A stretch of 64,000 nt of DNA from assembly GCF_036226605.1 (NCBI RefSeq), contig NZ_CP109000.1:5266501-5330500 (forward strand), in the 5' to 3' direction. The notes under the pieces are model-generated. The model had not been told where the DNA came from, did no database searches, and was given only the letters and a program-made list of their open reading frames with translations. This document shows, one piece after another, positions 1 to 7,840 of the stretch (its first letter is position 1; every line of letters starts with the position of its first letter). The stretch comes from Streptomyces sp. NBC_00704 (GTDB taxonomy: Bacteria; Actinomycetota; Actinomycetes; Streptomycetales; Streptomycetaceae). Both the position numbers and the translations under genes were made by a program.

Positions 1-1
1 C

Positions 2-169
2 GCCCGGCCCGAGCTGACCCGGCGGGTCCTCGACGCGGCCGGTGCGCTGCGCGCGGTCACCGTCGAGTCGAAGGCGCCGTCCCTGGCCGAGGACACCGCG
101 CTGCTGCGCGAGTGGTACGACCCCGGCCCGCCCCCGTCCCCGGCCCTCAGCGAGGAGACCCCGTCGTGA
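2..169 (+). CDS. 3' end of an unidentified gene (truncated by window start)
   Basis: An open frame enters the window and stops at TGA 167-169. It shares the GTGA overlap with the next gene, so the two are almost certainly translationally coupled. The visible 55 residues end in a Pro-rich tail after a short segment reading LLREWYDPG. This is too little to assign a family. Its place at the head of the run makes it part of the same pathway as the isomerase-like and sulfotransferase genes that follow. Confidence 0.6.
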   Translation, partial: ARPELTRRVLDAAGALRAVTVESKAPSLAEDTALLREWYDPGPPPSPALSEETPS

Positions 170-1065
170 GACTCGCCATCATCAACGACGAGTTGTCCCA
201 GGACATCGAGGAGGCGGCCGCCGTGACGGCCCGCCTCGGCTTCGACGGCCTGGAGATCCGCTCCAGCGACGGCGTGCCGCCGCATCGCATGGACGACGCC
301 GCCCTCCTCGCCGTACGGGACGCCGTGACCCGGCACGGACTGCGGGTGGCCGGGTTCGACCCGCCGGCCCTGAAGTGCGAACTGCCCCGCACGGCGGCGG
401 AGACGGACGCCGCCCGCGACCTCGTGGTGGACTCCGTGCGCAGGGCCGAACTGCTCGGCGCGCCGTTCGTCCGCGTCTTCACCTTCTACCGGCAGGGCGA
501 CCCGGACCCGCGCAGGGCGGCCGCGGCGGCCCGCGAGGTGCTGGACGGAGTGCCCGCGGGACGGGTCCCGCTGCTGGTGGAGACGGGCATGCGGACCAAC
601 AGCCCCACGATGCGCCACACGCTGGAGTTCCTGGACGCGCTCGGCGACGACCGCCTGGGCGTGCTGTGGGATCCCGGCAACAGCGTCTTCAGCGGCTGGG
701 ACCCCGCCCCGTTCCCGCAGGACTACGCGCTGGGCCGCGAACGCATCCGGCACGTCCACGTGAAGGACCCGGACGGGCAGCGCGCCTACGTCCGTCTCGG
801 CGACGGCGATCTGCCCTGGCCCGCGATCCTCGCCCGGCTGGCCGAGGACGGATACCGGGACTGGGTCTCCCTGGAGACGCACTGGCGGGTCGGACGGGTG
901 CTGACGCAGGCCCAGCGCGACGAGCCGTGGGGCGAGGACTTCACCGCCGGCGGCTTCGAGGCCAGCACGGCCTGCATGCGACTGCTCCGCGAGATGACGC
1001 GGGGCCCGGGCGGGGACGCCGTTCCCGCCGGCACGGACGCGCACACGGTGGAGGCCGGCGCATGA
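166..1065 (+). CDS. Sugar phosphate isomerase/epimerase-like TIM-barrel protein
   Basis: This 299-residue protein has the fold signature of the xylose-isomerase-like (AP endonuclease family 2) TIM-barrel superfamily. Likely metal ligands are visible in the expected order: E139 in LVETGM, D169 in WDPGN, H198 in HVHVKD and E237 in SLETHW. Such enzymes usually epimerise or isomerise small polyols, keto-sugars or inosose-type cyclitols using a divalent metal; the substrate here cannot be read from sequence. The start is GTG 166, which overlaps the preceding stop; an upstream in-frame start at 112 would overlap the previous gene by about 57 bases. The stop overlaps the sulfotransferase start as ATGA. 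It probably prepares or remodels the sugar or cyclitol part of the product of this cluster. Confidence 0.8.
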   Translation: MRLAIINDELSQDIEEAAAVTARLGFDGLEIRSSDGVPPHRMDDAALLAVRDAVTRHGLRVAGFDPPALKCELPRTAAETDAARDLVVDSVRRAELLGAPFVRVFTFYRQGDPDPRRAAAAAREVLDGVPAGRVPLLVETGMRTNSPTMRHTLEFLDALGDDRLGVLWDPGNSVFSGWDPAPFPQDYALGRERIRHVHVKDPDGQRAYVRLGDGDLPWPAILARLAEDGYRDWVSLETHWRVGRVLTQAQRDEPWGEDFTAGGFEASTACMRLLREMTRGPGGDAVPAGTDAHTVEAGA

Positions 1066-1868
1066 CCATCTCACCCGTGATCCTGCTCGGGGGCCAGCGC
1101 TGCGGCACGACGGCCCTCGCCTACGCGATGAACCTCGCCTTCCACGACGCGGGCGGCCACTTCACCGTCAACGGCAAGCTGCCCTACCTGCTGCACCGCT
1201 GGCTGGGCGGCCAGGACCTCGCCGACCGCCATCTGCGCGCCGACGAGATCCTGCACGCCCTCGACCGGCGGCCGCCCGACGGCGCGGGAGTCGAACAGTG
1301 GCGGGCCCGGGTGGAGCGGAGCCTGCGGGCCGCCGCCAGGGACGTCGCCGAGGGCGCCGCCGGGGACGATCCGGTGGAGCTGGCGCGGCGGATCCTGGGC
1401 GCCGCCCAGGGCGAGTCGCCCTACTGGGGCGACAAGTACAACGAGTACCTGCTGCACCTGCCGTGGTTCGGCAGGGTGCTGCCCGACGCCCGTTACGTGA
1501 TGCTCGTCCGCCACCCGGTGGAGGCCGCCCGCTCGATGCTGCGGTGGAAGGGCGACCGGCCGTACGTGCCGCTCACCGAGGAAGCCGCCCTCGCCAAGTG
1601 GACCGCGTGGAACAGGCACTGGCTCGCCTTCGCGCCCGGGGTGCCGGCCGAGCGCCGTCTGGTCGTCGAGTACCACGCCCTGTGCCGGGGGGAGGAGACC
1701 GAGCGGCTGTCACGGTTCACCGGGCTCGATCTCACGCCGTACCTCGCCGGCCTCAAGCCCCGGTCCCCGGCCGCCGACACCGGCGTCGTCCTGCCGGCGG
1801 ACACGCAGGCCGTGTGGGAGGAACTGCGCGCCGCCGCCCCCGCCGCCACTGCCCCCGCACCCGCCTGA
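1062..1868 (+). CDS. PAPS-dependent sulfotransferase
   Basis: A 268-residue cytosolic sulfotransferase of the bacterial Sulfotransfer family. The 5'-phosphosulfate loop is GGQRCGTT (residues 10-17). The 3'-phosphate-binding strand/helix is VRHPVEAARS, with R150 and S158 in the canonical positions. These enzymes move a sulfuryl group from PAPS to a hydroxyl or amine. The start ATG overlaps the previous stop by four bases. PAPS supply is encoded a few genes downstream (cysC, cysD, cysN), which strongly supports a working sulfation pathway. The acceptor is unknown; the glycosyltransferase and ATP-grasp neighbours suggest a small glycosylated or amide-containing metabolite. Confidence 0.88.
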   Translation: MTISPVILLGGQRCGTTALAYAMNLAFHDAGGHFTVNGKLPYLLHRWLGGQDLADRHLRADEILHALDRRPPDGAGVEQWRARVERSLRAAARDVAEGAAGDDPVELARRILGAAQGESPYWGDKYNEYLLHLPWFGRVLPDARYVMLVRHPVEAARSMLRWKGDRPYVPLTEEAALAKWTAWNRHWLAFAPGVPAERRLVVEYHALCRGEETERLSRFTGLDLTPYLAGLKPRSPAADTGVVLPADTQAVWEELRAAAPAATAPAPA

Positions 1869-1881
1869 CCTGAGCTGCCCC

Positions 1882-1919
1882 GACCTGCCTGATGAACCCC
1901 GATCTGCCTGATGAACTCC
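1882..1919 (+). repeat. Two tandem 19-bp copies before the ATP-grasp gene
   Basis: Two nearly identical 19-base copies (1882-1900 and 1901-1919), sharing the core CTGCCTGATGAAC, fill most of the gap between the sulfotransferase stop and the ATP-grasp start. Each copy carries an ATG, but neither has a convincing ribosome binding site. Confidence 0.6.
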
Positions 1920-1936
1920 GACCTGAGGTGACTCCC

Positions 1937-3235
1937 TTGTCCGCAACCCGCGTTCTCGTCGTCGGCGGAAAGGCCGGCATCGTCCGCAAGGCCGCAGCAC
2001 TCGGCCTCGAGGTGGTGCACGTCCAGAAGCCGTCCGCGTTCGACCCGGACGTGGTGCCGTACTGCGCCCAGCTGCTGCTGGTCGACTACCAGGACGTTCC
2101 CACGGTCACCGCCCTGGTGCGCGCCCTGCACGAACAGCGCCCCTTCACCCGTGTCTTCACACAGACCGAGGCGGCCCAGGCCGTGGCCGGACATCTGACC
2201 GACACGCTCGGACTGCCCGGGAACAGCGAGCGGACCACGCGGCTGCTGCACGACAAGCCGGCCCTGCGGGCCCTGCTGAACGAGCGGGGCATCGGACCGG
2301 TGGCGACCCTGACCCGGCCCACCCGCGCCGAGCTGCGCGACTTCGTGAAGGCCTCGGGAGCGGCCGTCCTCAAGCCGACCATGGGCTCCGGCAGCCTGGG
2401 AGTCCGCCGCATCGCGTCCGTCGACGAGGTCGACGAGGCGTGGGCGTGGCGCGAGGCCTTCGGCCTGGACGACTTCATGGCCGAGGAATGGCTGGTCGGC
2501 GAGGAGCTGAGCGTCGAGACGTTCTCCCGCGCCGGATCCCACACGGTCGTCGCCGTCACCGGCAAGGAGACCGGGCAGGGGGTGGTCGAGCTCGGCCATG
2601 TCGTGCCCGCGCCGCTGGACGACGCCGACCGGTCCGCCGTCGAGGCGACGGTGCGGGCGCTGCTGGACGCCGTGGGCTTCGTCGACGGCCCCGCGCACAC
2701 CGAGCTGATCCTCACCGCCGCCGGCCCGCGCGTCGTCGAGTCGCACAGCCGGCGGGGCGGGGACCGCATCAACGACCTGGTCCGCCTCGTGCACGGCGTC
2801 GACCTGGAGGAGGCCACCTACCGGCTCGCCCTGGACGACGACCCGCCGGCGCAGCGGCGGGCGCCGGACGGCGCGGCCGCCATCCGCTTCCTCGTGGCCG
2901 ATCCCGGGACCGTCACCTCGGTGACCGGCGCGGCGGAGGCGGCGGCCGCGGACGGCGTCGTCCAGGTCGACGTCCAGGTGGAACCCGGGGACACCGTGCA
3001 CGAACTGCGCTGGTCGGAGGACCGCTGCGGGTTCGTCGTGGTGCGCGCGGCGGACCCGGCGGCCGCGGTGCGGCTGGCGGGCGAGACCGCGGCCCGCATC
3101 GTGATCGCCACCGAGCCGGCCGCCGCCGGCCACGGCTATCCCGTCACGCTCGGCGCGCTGCTCGACGAGGTGGACGAGGTCCTCGACCCGTTCGCCGCCG
3201 CCACCGCCGAGCCGTCCGCCACCGCACCCCGCTGA
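1937..3235 (+). CDS. ATP-grasp ligase
   Basis: This protein of about 432 residues belongs to the ATP-grasp superfamily (carboxylate-amine ligase type). It has an N-terminal pre-ATP-grasp Rossmann-like strand (RVLVVGG), a glycine-rich ATP-binding loop KPTMGSGSLGV, the segment EEWLVGEELSVE, and a C-terminal Mg-binding end reading VVESHSRRGGDRIND. Members activate a carboxylate as acyl phosphate and join it to an amine, often an amino acid. I prefer the TTG start at 1937 because GAGGTG sits 6 bases upstream; ATG 1892 lies in the 19-bp repeat and lacks a good ribosome site, but cannot be excluded. It probably installs an amide or amino-acid unit on the sulfated product. Confidence 0.8.
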   Translation: MSATRVLVVGGKAGIVRKAAALGLEVVHVQKPSAFDPDVVPYCAQLLLVDYQDVPTVTALVRALHEQRPFTRVFTQTEAAQAVAGHLTDTLGLPGNSERTTRLLHDKPALRALLNERGIGPVATLTRPTRAELRDFVKASGAAVLKPTMGSGSLGVRRIASVDEVDEAWAWREAFGLDDFMAEEWLVGEELSVETFSRAGSHTVVAVTGKETGQGVVELGHVVPAPLDDADRSAVEATVRALLDAVGFVDGPAHTELILTAAGPRVVESHSRRGGDRINDLVRLVHGVDLEEATYRLALDDDPPAQRRAPDGAAAIRFLVADPGTVTSVTGAAEAAAADGVVQVDVQVEPGDTVHELRWSEDRCGFVVVRAADPAAAVRLAGETAARIVIATEPAAAGHGYPVTLGALLDEVDEVLDPFAAATAEPSATAPR

Positions 3236-3347
3236 CCGGCCGCGTCCCTCCCACCCCCTTCGCATCCCCGGCATCCTCCGCACCCTCTCCGAACCCCACC
3301 CGACCCACGGACGTGGCCGCCGGCGAACGTCCGCAAGGAGTACGGCA

Positions 3348-4169
3348 ATGAGCACGACACATCCAGACGGCGGCAAGCAGGTCTCCGTGGTGGTCGCCAC
3401 CCGCAACCGGCCGACCGACATCGACCTCCTGCTGGCCGCGATCGCGGCGTGCGACACGGGCGTCCTGCACGAGGTGATCCTCGTCGACGACTGCTCCGAC
3501 ACCCCCCTGCGCGTCGACGGCGACGCCCACCCCTTCCCCGTACGCCTGCTGCGCCACGAGCGGCGGCGCGGCGCGGCGGCCGCGCGCAACCTCGCCGGCC
3601 AGGAGGCGACCGGCGACGTCATCGCCTTCCTCGACGACGACGCCCGGCCGCTGCCCGACTGGTTCGACGTCCTCGACACGGCCCTGACCCCCGACCGGGC
3701 GGCGATCACCGGCAGAGTGCTCCCGTTCGACAGCAGTGTGGTGGCCCGCGCCCGCCAGTACCGCTACGAGGTCCGCTACGCACAGCACGGCCCCGGCAGC
3801 GAGGTCACGTTCTTCGCGGGCGGCAACTCGGCCGTGTGGACGGAGGCGTTCCGCGCCGCCGGCGGGTTCCCCGACGTCGTCACCGCGAGCGACAACGGTC
3901 TCGTCGAGCGGCTCGCCGAGTCCGGGGGGCGGGTCCACTTCGTCCCCGGCCTGCGGATCGCCCACCGCAACAGCAAGGGCGCCGGCATCGCCCTGCGGGA
4001 GGCGTGGCGCGCGGGCCGTCTGGCGCCCCGCAGCACACCGGCGGCCGCGCTGCGCCGGTTCGCCACCAGCGCCCGGACCCAGCCCTGGTCGGACGATCCC
4101 GCCGCGGCAGGCCTCAACCTGGGTCTGCAGGCGGCGAACTCGCTCGCCACCGCCCTGCCGGCGGCCTGA
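3348..4169 (+). CDS. Family 2 glycosyltransferase
   Basis: A 273-residue GT-A enzyme. It opens with VSVVVATRNRP, continues with EVILVDDCSD (first nucleotide-binding Asp), then RGAAAARN and the metal-binding FLDDDARPLP motif. A likely catalytic/acceptor segment lies near AGGNSAVW, with GG(F/W)-type residues AAGGFPD. No membrane helices are evident, so it is probably a soluble glycosyltransferase acting on a small acceptor rather than a polysaccharide synthase. The start ATG 3348 follows an excellent AAGGAG. The gap of 112 bases upstream is the largest in the cluster and could hold a promoter, although none is obvious. Confidence 0.87.
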   Translation: MSTTHPDGGKQVSVVVATRNRPTDIDLLLAAIAACDTGVLHEVILVDDCSDTPLRVDGDAHPFPVRLLRHERRRGAAAARNLAGQEATGDVIAFLDDDARPLPDWFDVLDTALTPDRAAITGRVLPFDSSVVARARQYRYEVRYAQHGPGSEVTFFAGGNSAVWTEAFRAAGGFPDVVTASDNGLVERLAESGGRVHFVPGLRIAHRNSKGAGIALREAWRAGRLAPRSTPAAALRRFATSARTQPWSDDPAAAGLNLGLQAANSLATALPAA

Positions 4170-4172
4170 GCG

Positions 4173-4736
4173 ATGGCGGGCACGGGGGACGTGCGCCGGG
4201 CGGACACGGGAGCCACGGTATGGCTCACGGGCCTGCCGAGTGCGGGCAAGACCACGATCGCGCGGGCACTGGCCGGGCGCCTGCGCGAGCAGGGCCGGCG
4301 CGTCGAGGTGCTGGACGGTGACGAGATCCGCGCGTCCCTGTCGGCGGGCCTGGGGTTCGGCCGGGCCGACAGGCACACCAACGTGCAGCGGATCGGCTTC
4401 GTCGCCGAGTTGCTGGCGTCGCACGGGGTGCTGGCGCTGGTGCCGGTGATCGCGCCGTACGCGGACAGCCGGGAGGCGGTACGCCGGCGCCACCGGCAGC
4501 ACGGCACGGCGTATGTGGAGGTGCACGTCGCCACACCGGTGGAGGTGTGCTCGGCGCGGGATGTGAAGGGCCTGTACGCGAAGCGGGCGGCGGGCGAGAT
4601 CAGTGGTCTGACCGGGGTCGACGACCCGTACGAGGCGCCGGCGGCGCCGGATCTGCGGATCGATTCGCAAGGCCGGACGGTGGCGGAGTGCGCCGCGGCC
4701 GTCCACGCGCTGCTCACCGAGAGGGGTCTGCTGTGA
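4173..4736 (+). CDS. cysC: Adenylylsulfate (APS) kinase CysC
   Basis: A 187-residue APS kinase that makes PAPS from APS and ATP. It shows the P-loop GLPSAGKTT (residues 20-28), the DGD motif after strand 2, the conserved Asn in RHTNVQRIG, and the C-terminal lid KGLYAKRAAGEISG followed by GVDDPYEAP. The usual Ser in the ISP(F/Y) segment, phosphorylated in some bacterial homologues, is Ala here (VIAPYADSR). The gene starts 3 bases after the glycosyltransferase stop, and its own stop overlaps the cysD start. It supplies the donor for the sulfotransferase at 1062-1868. Confidence 0.93.
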   Translation: MAGTGDVRRADTGATVWLTGLPSAGKTTIARALAGRLREQGRRVEVLDGDEIRASLSAGLGFGRADRHTNVQRIGFVAELLASHGVLALVPVIAPYADSREAVRRRHRQHGTAYVEVHVATPVEVCSARDVKGLYAKRAAGEISGLTGVDDPYEAPAAPDLRIDSQGRTVAECAAAVHALLTERGLL

Positions 4737-5680
4737 CGACGTCCGCCGCGACGGTCCGGGAGAGGACGGCCAGCCCGGCCAGCCCGTACGCGCTGTCCCA
4801 TCTGGACGCGCTGGAGTCCGAGTCCGTGCACATCTTCCGTGAGGTGGCGGGGGAGTTCGAGCGGCCGGTGGTGCTGTTCTCCGGCGGCAAGGACTCCGTC
4901 GTCATGCTGCACCTGGCGTTGAAGGCGTTCGCGCCGGCGGCGGTGCCGTTCTCGCTGCTGCACGTGGACACCGGGCACAACTTCCCCGAGGTGCTCGCCT
5001 ACCGCGACCGGGTGGTCGCGCGGCACGGGCTGCGGCTGCACGTGGCCTCGGTGCAGGAGTACATCGACCGGGGCGAGTTGCGGGAGCGGCCGGACGGCAC
5101 GCGCAATCCGCTGCAGACGGTGCCGCTGACGGAGGCCATCCGACACCACCGTTTCGACGCGGTGTTCGGCGGCGGGCGGCGTGACGAGGAGAAGGCGCGG
5201 GCGAAGGAGCGGGTGTTCTCGCTGCGGGACGCGTTCTCGCAGTGGGATCCGCGCCGTCAGCGCCCGGAGCTGTGGAACCTGTACAACGGCCGGCACGCGC
5301 CGGGTGAGCATGTGCGGGTCTTCCCGCTGTCGAACTGGACCGAGCTGGACGTGTGGCAGTACGTGCGGCGCGAGCACATCGAGCTGCCCGGGATCTACTT
5401 CGCGCACGAGCGGGAGGTGTTCCGGCGCTCGGGGATGTGGCTGACCGCGGGCGGGTGGGGCGGTCCGAAGCCGTCGGAGACGGTGGAGAGGCGGCTGATC
5501 CGCTACCGCACGGTCGGTGACATGTCGTGCACCGGAGCGGTCGACTCCCACGCGGCCACACCGGACGCGGTCATCGAGGAGATCGCCGCGTCCCGGCTCA
5601 CCGAGCGGGGCGCCACCCGCGCCGACGACAAGCTGTCCGAGGCCGCGATGGAAGACCGCAAGCGCGAAGGGTACTTCTAG
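4733..5680 (+). CDS. cysD: Sulfate adenylyltransferase subunit 2 CysD
   Basis: This 315-residue PP-loop ATPase is the catalytic subunit of ATP sulfurylase. SGGKDS lies at about residues 50-55, followed by LLHVDTGHNFPE and the GGRRDEEKAR(A/S)KER stretch typical of CysD; the C-terminus ends EDRKREGYF as in the family. Start GTG 4733 overlaps the cysC stop (GTGA) and has GAGAGGGG upstream. With CysN it forms APS from sulfate, driven by GTP hydrolysis. The next gene, cysN, starts 2 bases after the TAG. Confidence 0.95.
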   Translation: MTTSAATVRERTASPASPYALSHLDALESESVHIFREVAGEFERPVVLFSGGKDSVVMLHLALKAFAPAAVPFSLLHVDTGHNFPEVLAYRDRVVARHGLRLHVASVQEYIDRGELRERPDGTRNPLQTVPLTEAIRHHRFDAVFGGGRRDEEKARAKERVFSLRDAFSQWDPRRQRPELWNLYNGRHAPGEHVRVFPLSNWTELDVWQYVRREHIELPGIYFAHEREVFRRSGMWLTAGGWGGPKPSETVERRLIRYRTVGDMSCTGAVDSHAATPDAVIEEIAASRLTERGATRADDKLSEAAMEDRKREGYF

Positions 5681-5682
5681 AG

Positions 5683-7080
5683 ATGACCAGCACCACCGAG
5701 CAGCCCGGCGCCCGGTCGTCGACGACCACCCTGCTGCGTTTCGCGACCGCGGGCTCCGTGGACGACGGCAAGTCGACCCTGGTGGGGCGGCTTCTGCACG
5801 ACTCCAAGTCGGTCCTCGTGGACCAGCTGGAGGCGGTGCGGGAGTTCTCCCACGGCCGCGGCCAGGAGGCGCCCGACCTGGCGCTGCTGACCGACGGCCT
5901 GCGCGCCGAGCGCGAGCAGGGCATCACCATCGACGTGGCCTACCGCTACTTCGCCACGCCCAGGCGGCGGTTCATCCTCGCGGACACGCCGGGGCACGTG
6001 CAGTACACCCGCAACATGGTGACGGGCGCGTCGACGGCCGAGCTGACGGTGATCCTGGTCGACGCCCGCAACGGCGTCGTGGAGCAGACCCGCCGTCATG
6101 CGGCGCTCGCCGCGCTGCTCCGCGTCCCGCACGTGGTCCTCGCGGTCAACAAGATGGATCTGGTCGGCTTCGCGCGGCCCGTGTTCGCCGCGATCGCCGA
6201 GGAGTTCACCGCGTACGCGACGAAGCTCGGCGTGCCCGCCGTCACCGCGATCCCGATCTCCGCGCTCACCGGCGACAACGTCGTGGAACCCTCGGCGGCC
6301 ATGGACTGGTACGGCGGTCCCACCGTCCTGGAGCACCTGGAGGCGGTGCCGGAATCCCGTCCGCCCGCGGGCGGACCGTGCGCGGACGGAGGGCCGGCGG
6401 GGCCCACCCGGTTCCCCGTGCAGTACGTGATCCGGCCGCAGACGGCCGAGCACCCCGACTACCGGGGATACGCCGGCCAGATCGCCGCCGGCGTTCTCCG
6501 GGTGGGGGAGGAGATCGCCGTACTGCCCGCCGGCCGCACCTCGAAGGTCGCCGGGATCGACCTGCTGGGCCGGTCCGTGGAGGTGGCCTGGGCCCCGCAG
6601 TCGGTGACCCTCCTCCTGGAGGACGACATCGACGTCTCGCGCGGCGACATCATCGTCCCGGCCGACGACGCGCCCGTCGCCACCCGCAACGTCGAGGCCA
6701 CCGTCTGTCAGGTCGCGGACAGCCCCCTGACCGTGGGCCGGCGGGTGCTGCTCAAGCACACCACCCGCACGGTCAAGGCGATCGTCGAGGACATCCCCTC
6801 GCGCCTGACCCTCGACGACCTCACCCAGCACCCCGCCCCGGAACGGCTCGTCGCCAACGACATCGGCCGGGTCGTGATCCGCACCGCGGAACCGGTCGCA
6901 CTCGACTCCTATGCCCGCTCCCGGCGCACCGGCTCGTTCCTGCTGATCGACCCCGCCGACGGCGCGACCCTCGCCGCCGGCATGGCGGGCGACGCCTTCA
7001 CCGGCAGCGGCGCCGCCGACGCCCCCGCACCCGGCGCCCCCGGACCGGGCGGCGCCGCGGACGAGGGCTGGGACTTCTGA
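5683..7080 (+). CDS. cysN: Sulfate adenylyltransferase subunit 1 CysN (GTPase)
   Basis: The 465-residue regulatory GTPase of ATP sulfurylase, of the EF-Tu-like translation-factor family. G1 is GSVDDGKST (residues 24-32), the switch is EREQGITIDVAYRYF, G3 is DTPGHVQYTRN and G4 is NKMD. It has two beta-barrel domains after the GTPase domain, then a short Pro/Ala/Gly-rich tail before the stop. There is no fused CysC domain, in line with the separate cysC gene. The start ATG lies 2 bases after cysD. Confidence 0.95.
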   Translation: MTSTTEQPGARSSTTTLLRFATAGSVDDGKSTLVGRLLHDSKSVLVDQLEAVREFSHGRGQEAPDLALLTDGLRAEREQGITIDVAYRYFATPRRRFILADTPGHVQYTRNMVTGASTAELTVILVDARNGVVEQTRRHAALAALLRVPHVVLAVNKMDLVGFARPVFAAIAEEFTAYATKLGVPAVTAIPISALTGDNVVEPSAAMDWYGGPTVLEHLEAVPESRPPAGGPCADGGPAGPTRFPVQYVIRPQTAEHPDYRGYAGQIAAGVLRVGEEIAVLPAGRTSKVAGIDLLGRSVEVAWAPQSVTLLLEDDIDVSRGDIIVPADDAPVATRNVEATVCQVADSPLTVGRRVLLKHTTRTVKAIVEDIPSRLTLDDLTQHPAPERLVANDIGRVVIRTAEPVALDSYARSRRTGSFLLIDPADGATLAAGMAGDAFTGSGAADAPAPGAPGPGGAADEGWDF

Positions 7081-7081
7081 G

Positions 7082-7840
7082 GTGAGCGGACACCCCACGG
7101 CCGTCGAGGTCCGCGGCGCCACGAAGACGTACGGCACGGGCGCCGCCCGCCGTGTCGTGCTGGACGACGTCCATCTGCGGCTGGAGAGAGGCGAGTTCGT
7201 GTGCGTGGTCGGCGCCTCCGGTTCGGGCAAGTCGACTCTGCTCCAGCTCGTCGCCGGTCTGGAGACCGCGACCGCGGGGCGGATCGAGGTCATGGGCGGA
7301 CGTCCGGCGGTGATGTTCCAGGACCACGCCCTGTTCCCCTGGCTCACGGCGGGGAGCAACGTCGAACTGGCGCTCCGTCTCGCCGGAGTGTCCGGCGCGG
7401 CCCGGCGCTCACGGGCCAGGAGCCTCCTCGCGCTGGTGGGGCTCCCGGACAGCCATGGACAGCGGGTGCACGAACTGTCCGGCGGCATGCGCCAGCGGGT
7501 CGCCCTGGCCCGCGCCCTGGCGCAGGGCGCGGACGTGCTGCTGATGGACGAGCCGTTCGCGGCGCTGGACACGGTGACCCGGAAGGCGCTGCACGGCGAA
7601 CTCGCCCGGGTCTGCGCGGAACGGGAGGCGACGGTGCTCTTCGTGACGCACGACGTCGGTGAGGCCGTGGCGCTGGGGGACCGGGTGGTGCTCATGTCGT
7701 CGGGGCCCGGTCGCGTCGTGGCCGAATGGCCCGTCCGGCGAGGCCCGGCGCGAGGGGCCGACCCCTGCGACGCGGCCCGTCTCGTCGACGAGATCACCGC
7801 CCGGCTCGCCGAGGAGGCCGACCGCCATGCCCGCCGTTGA
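7082..7840 (+). CDS. Nitrate/sulfonate/taurine-type ABC importer ATPase (SsuB/TauB-like)
   Basis: A 252-residue ATPase with Walker A GASGSGKST (44-52), Q-loop FQDHALFPW, signature LSGGMRQR, Walker B VLLMDEPFAALD and the switch His in VTHDVGEA. These are hallmarks of the SsuB/TauB/NrtD family that powers import of sulfonates, taurine or nitrate. The GTG start is 1 base past the cysN stop. In known Streptomyces sulfate-assimilation loci a similar ATPase follows cysN after a substrate-binding lipoprotein gene; that binding-protein gene is absent here. The substrate could be sulfate, a sulfonate, or the pathway's own precursor. Confidence 0.88.
   Translation: MSGHPTAVEVRGATKTYGTGAARRVVLDDVHLRLERGEFVCVVGASGSGKSTLLQLVAGLETATAGRIEVMGGRPAVMFQDHALFPWLTAGSNVELALRLAGVSGAARRSRARSLLALVGLPDSHGQRVHELSGGMRQRVALARALAQGADVLLMDEPFAALDTVTRKALHGELARVCAEREATVLFVTHDVGEAVALGDRVVLMSSGPGRVVAEWPVRRGPARGADPCDAARLVDEITARLAEEADRHARR

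Noticed and set aside
1493..3709. Long open frame on the minus strand across the sulfotransferase and ATP-grasp genes
   Set aside because: It is a mirror of GC-rich codon bias; its product is low-complexity with no domain, and the plus-strand genes have clear motifs and ribosome sites.
4173..7080. cysC-cysD-cysN as plain sulfate assimilation
   Set aside because: No cysH or sulfite reductase is next to them, and a sulfotransferase lies in the same tightly overlapping run. The region left of the window could still change this.
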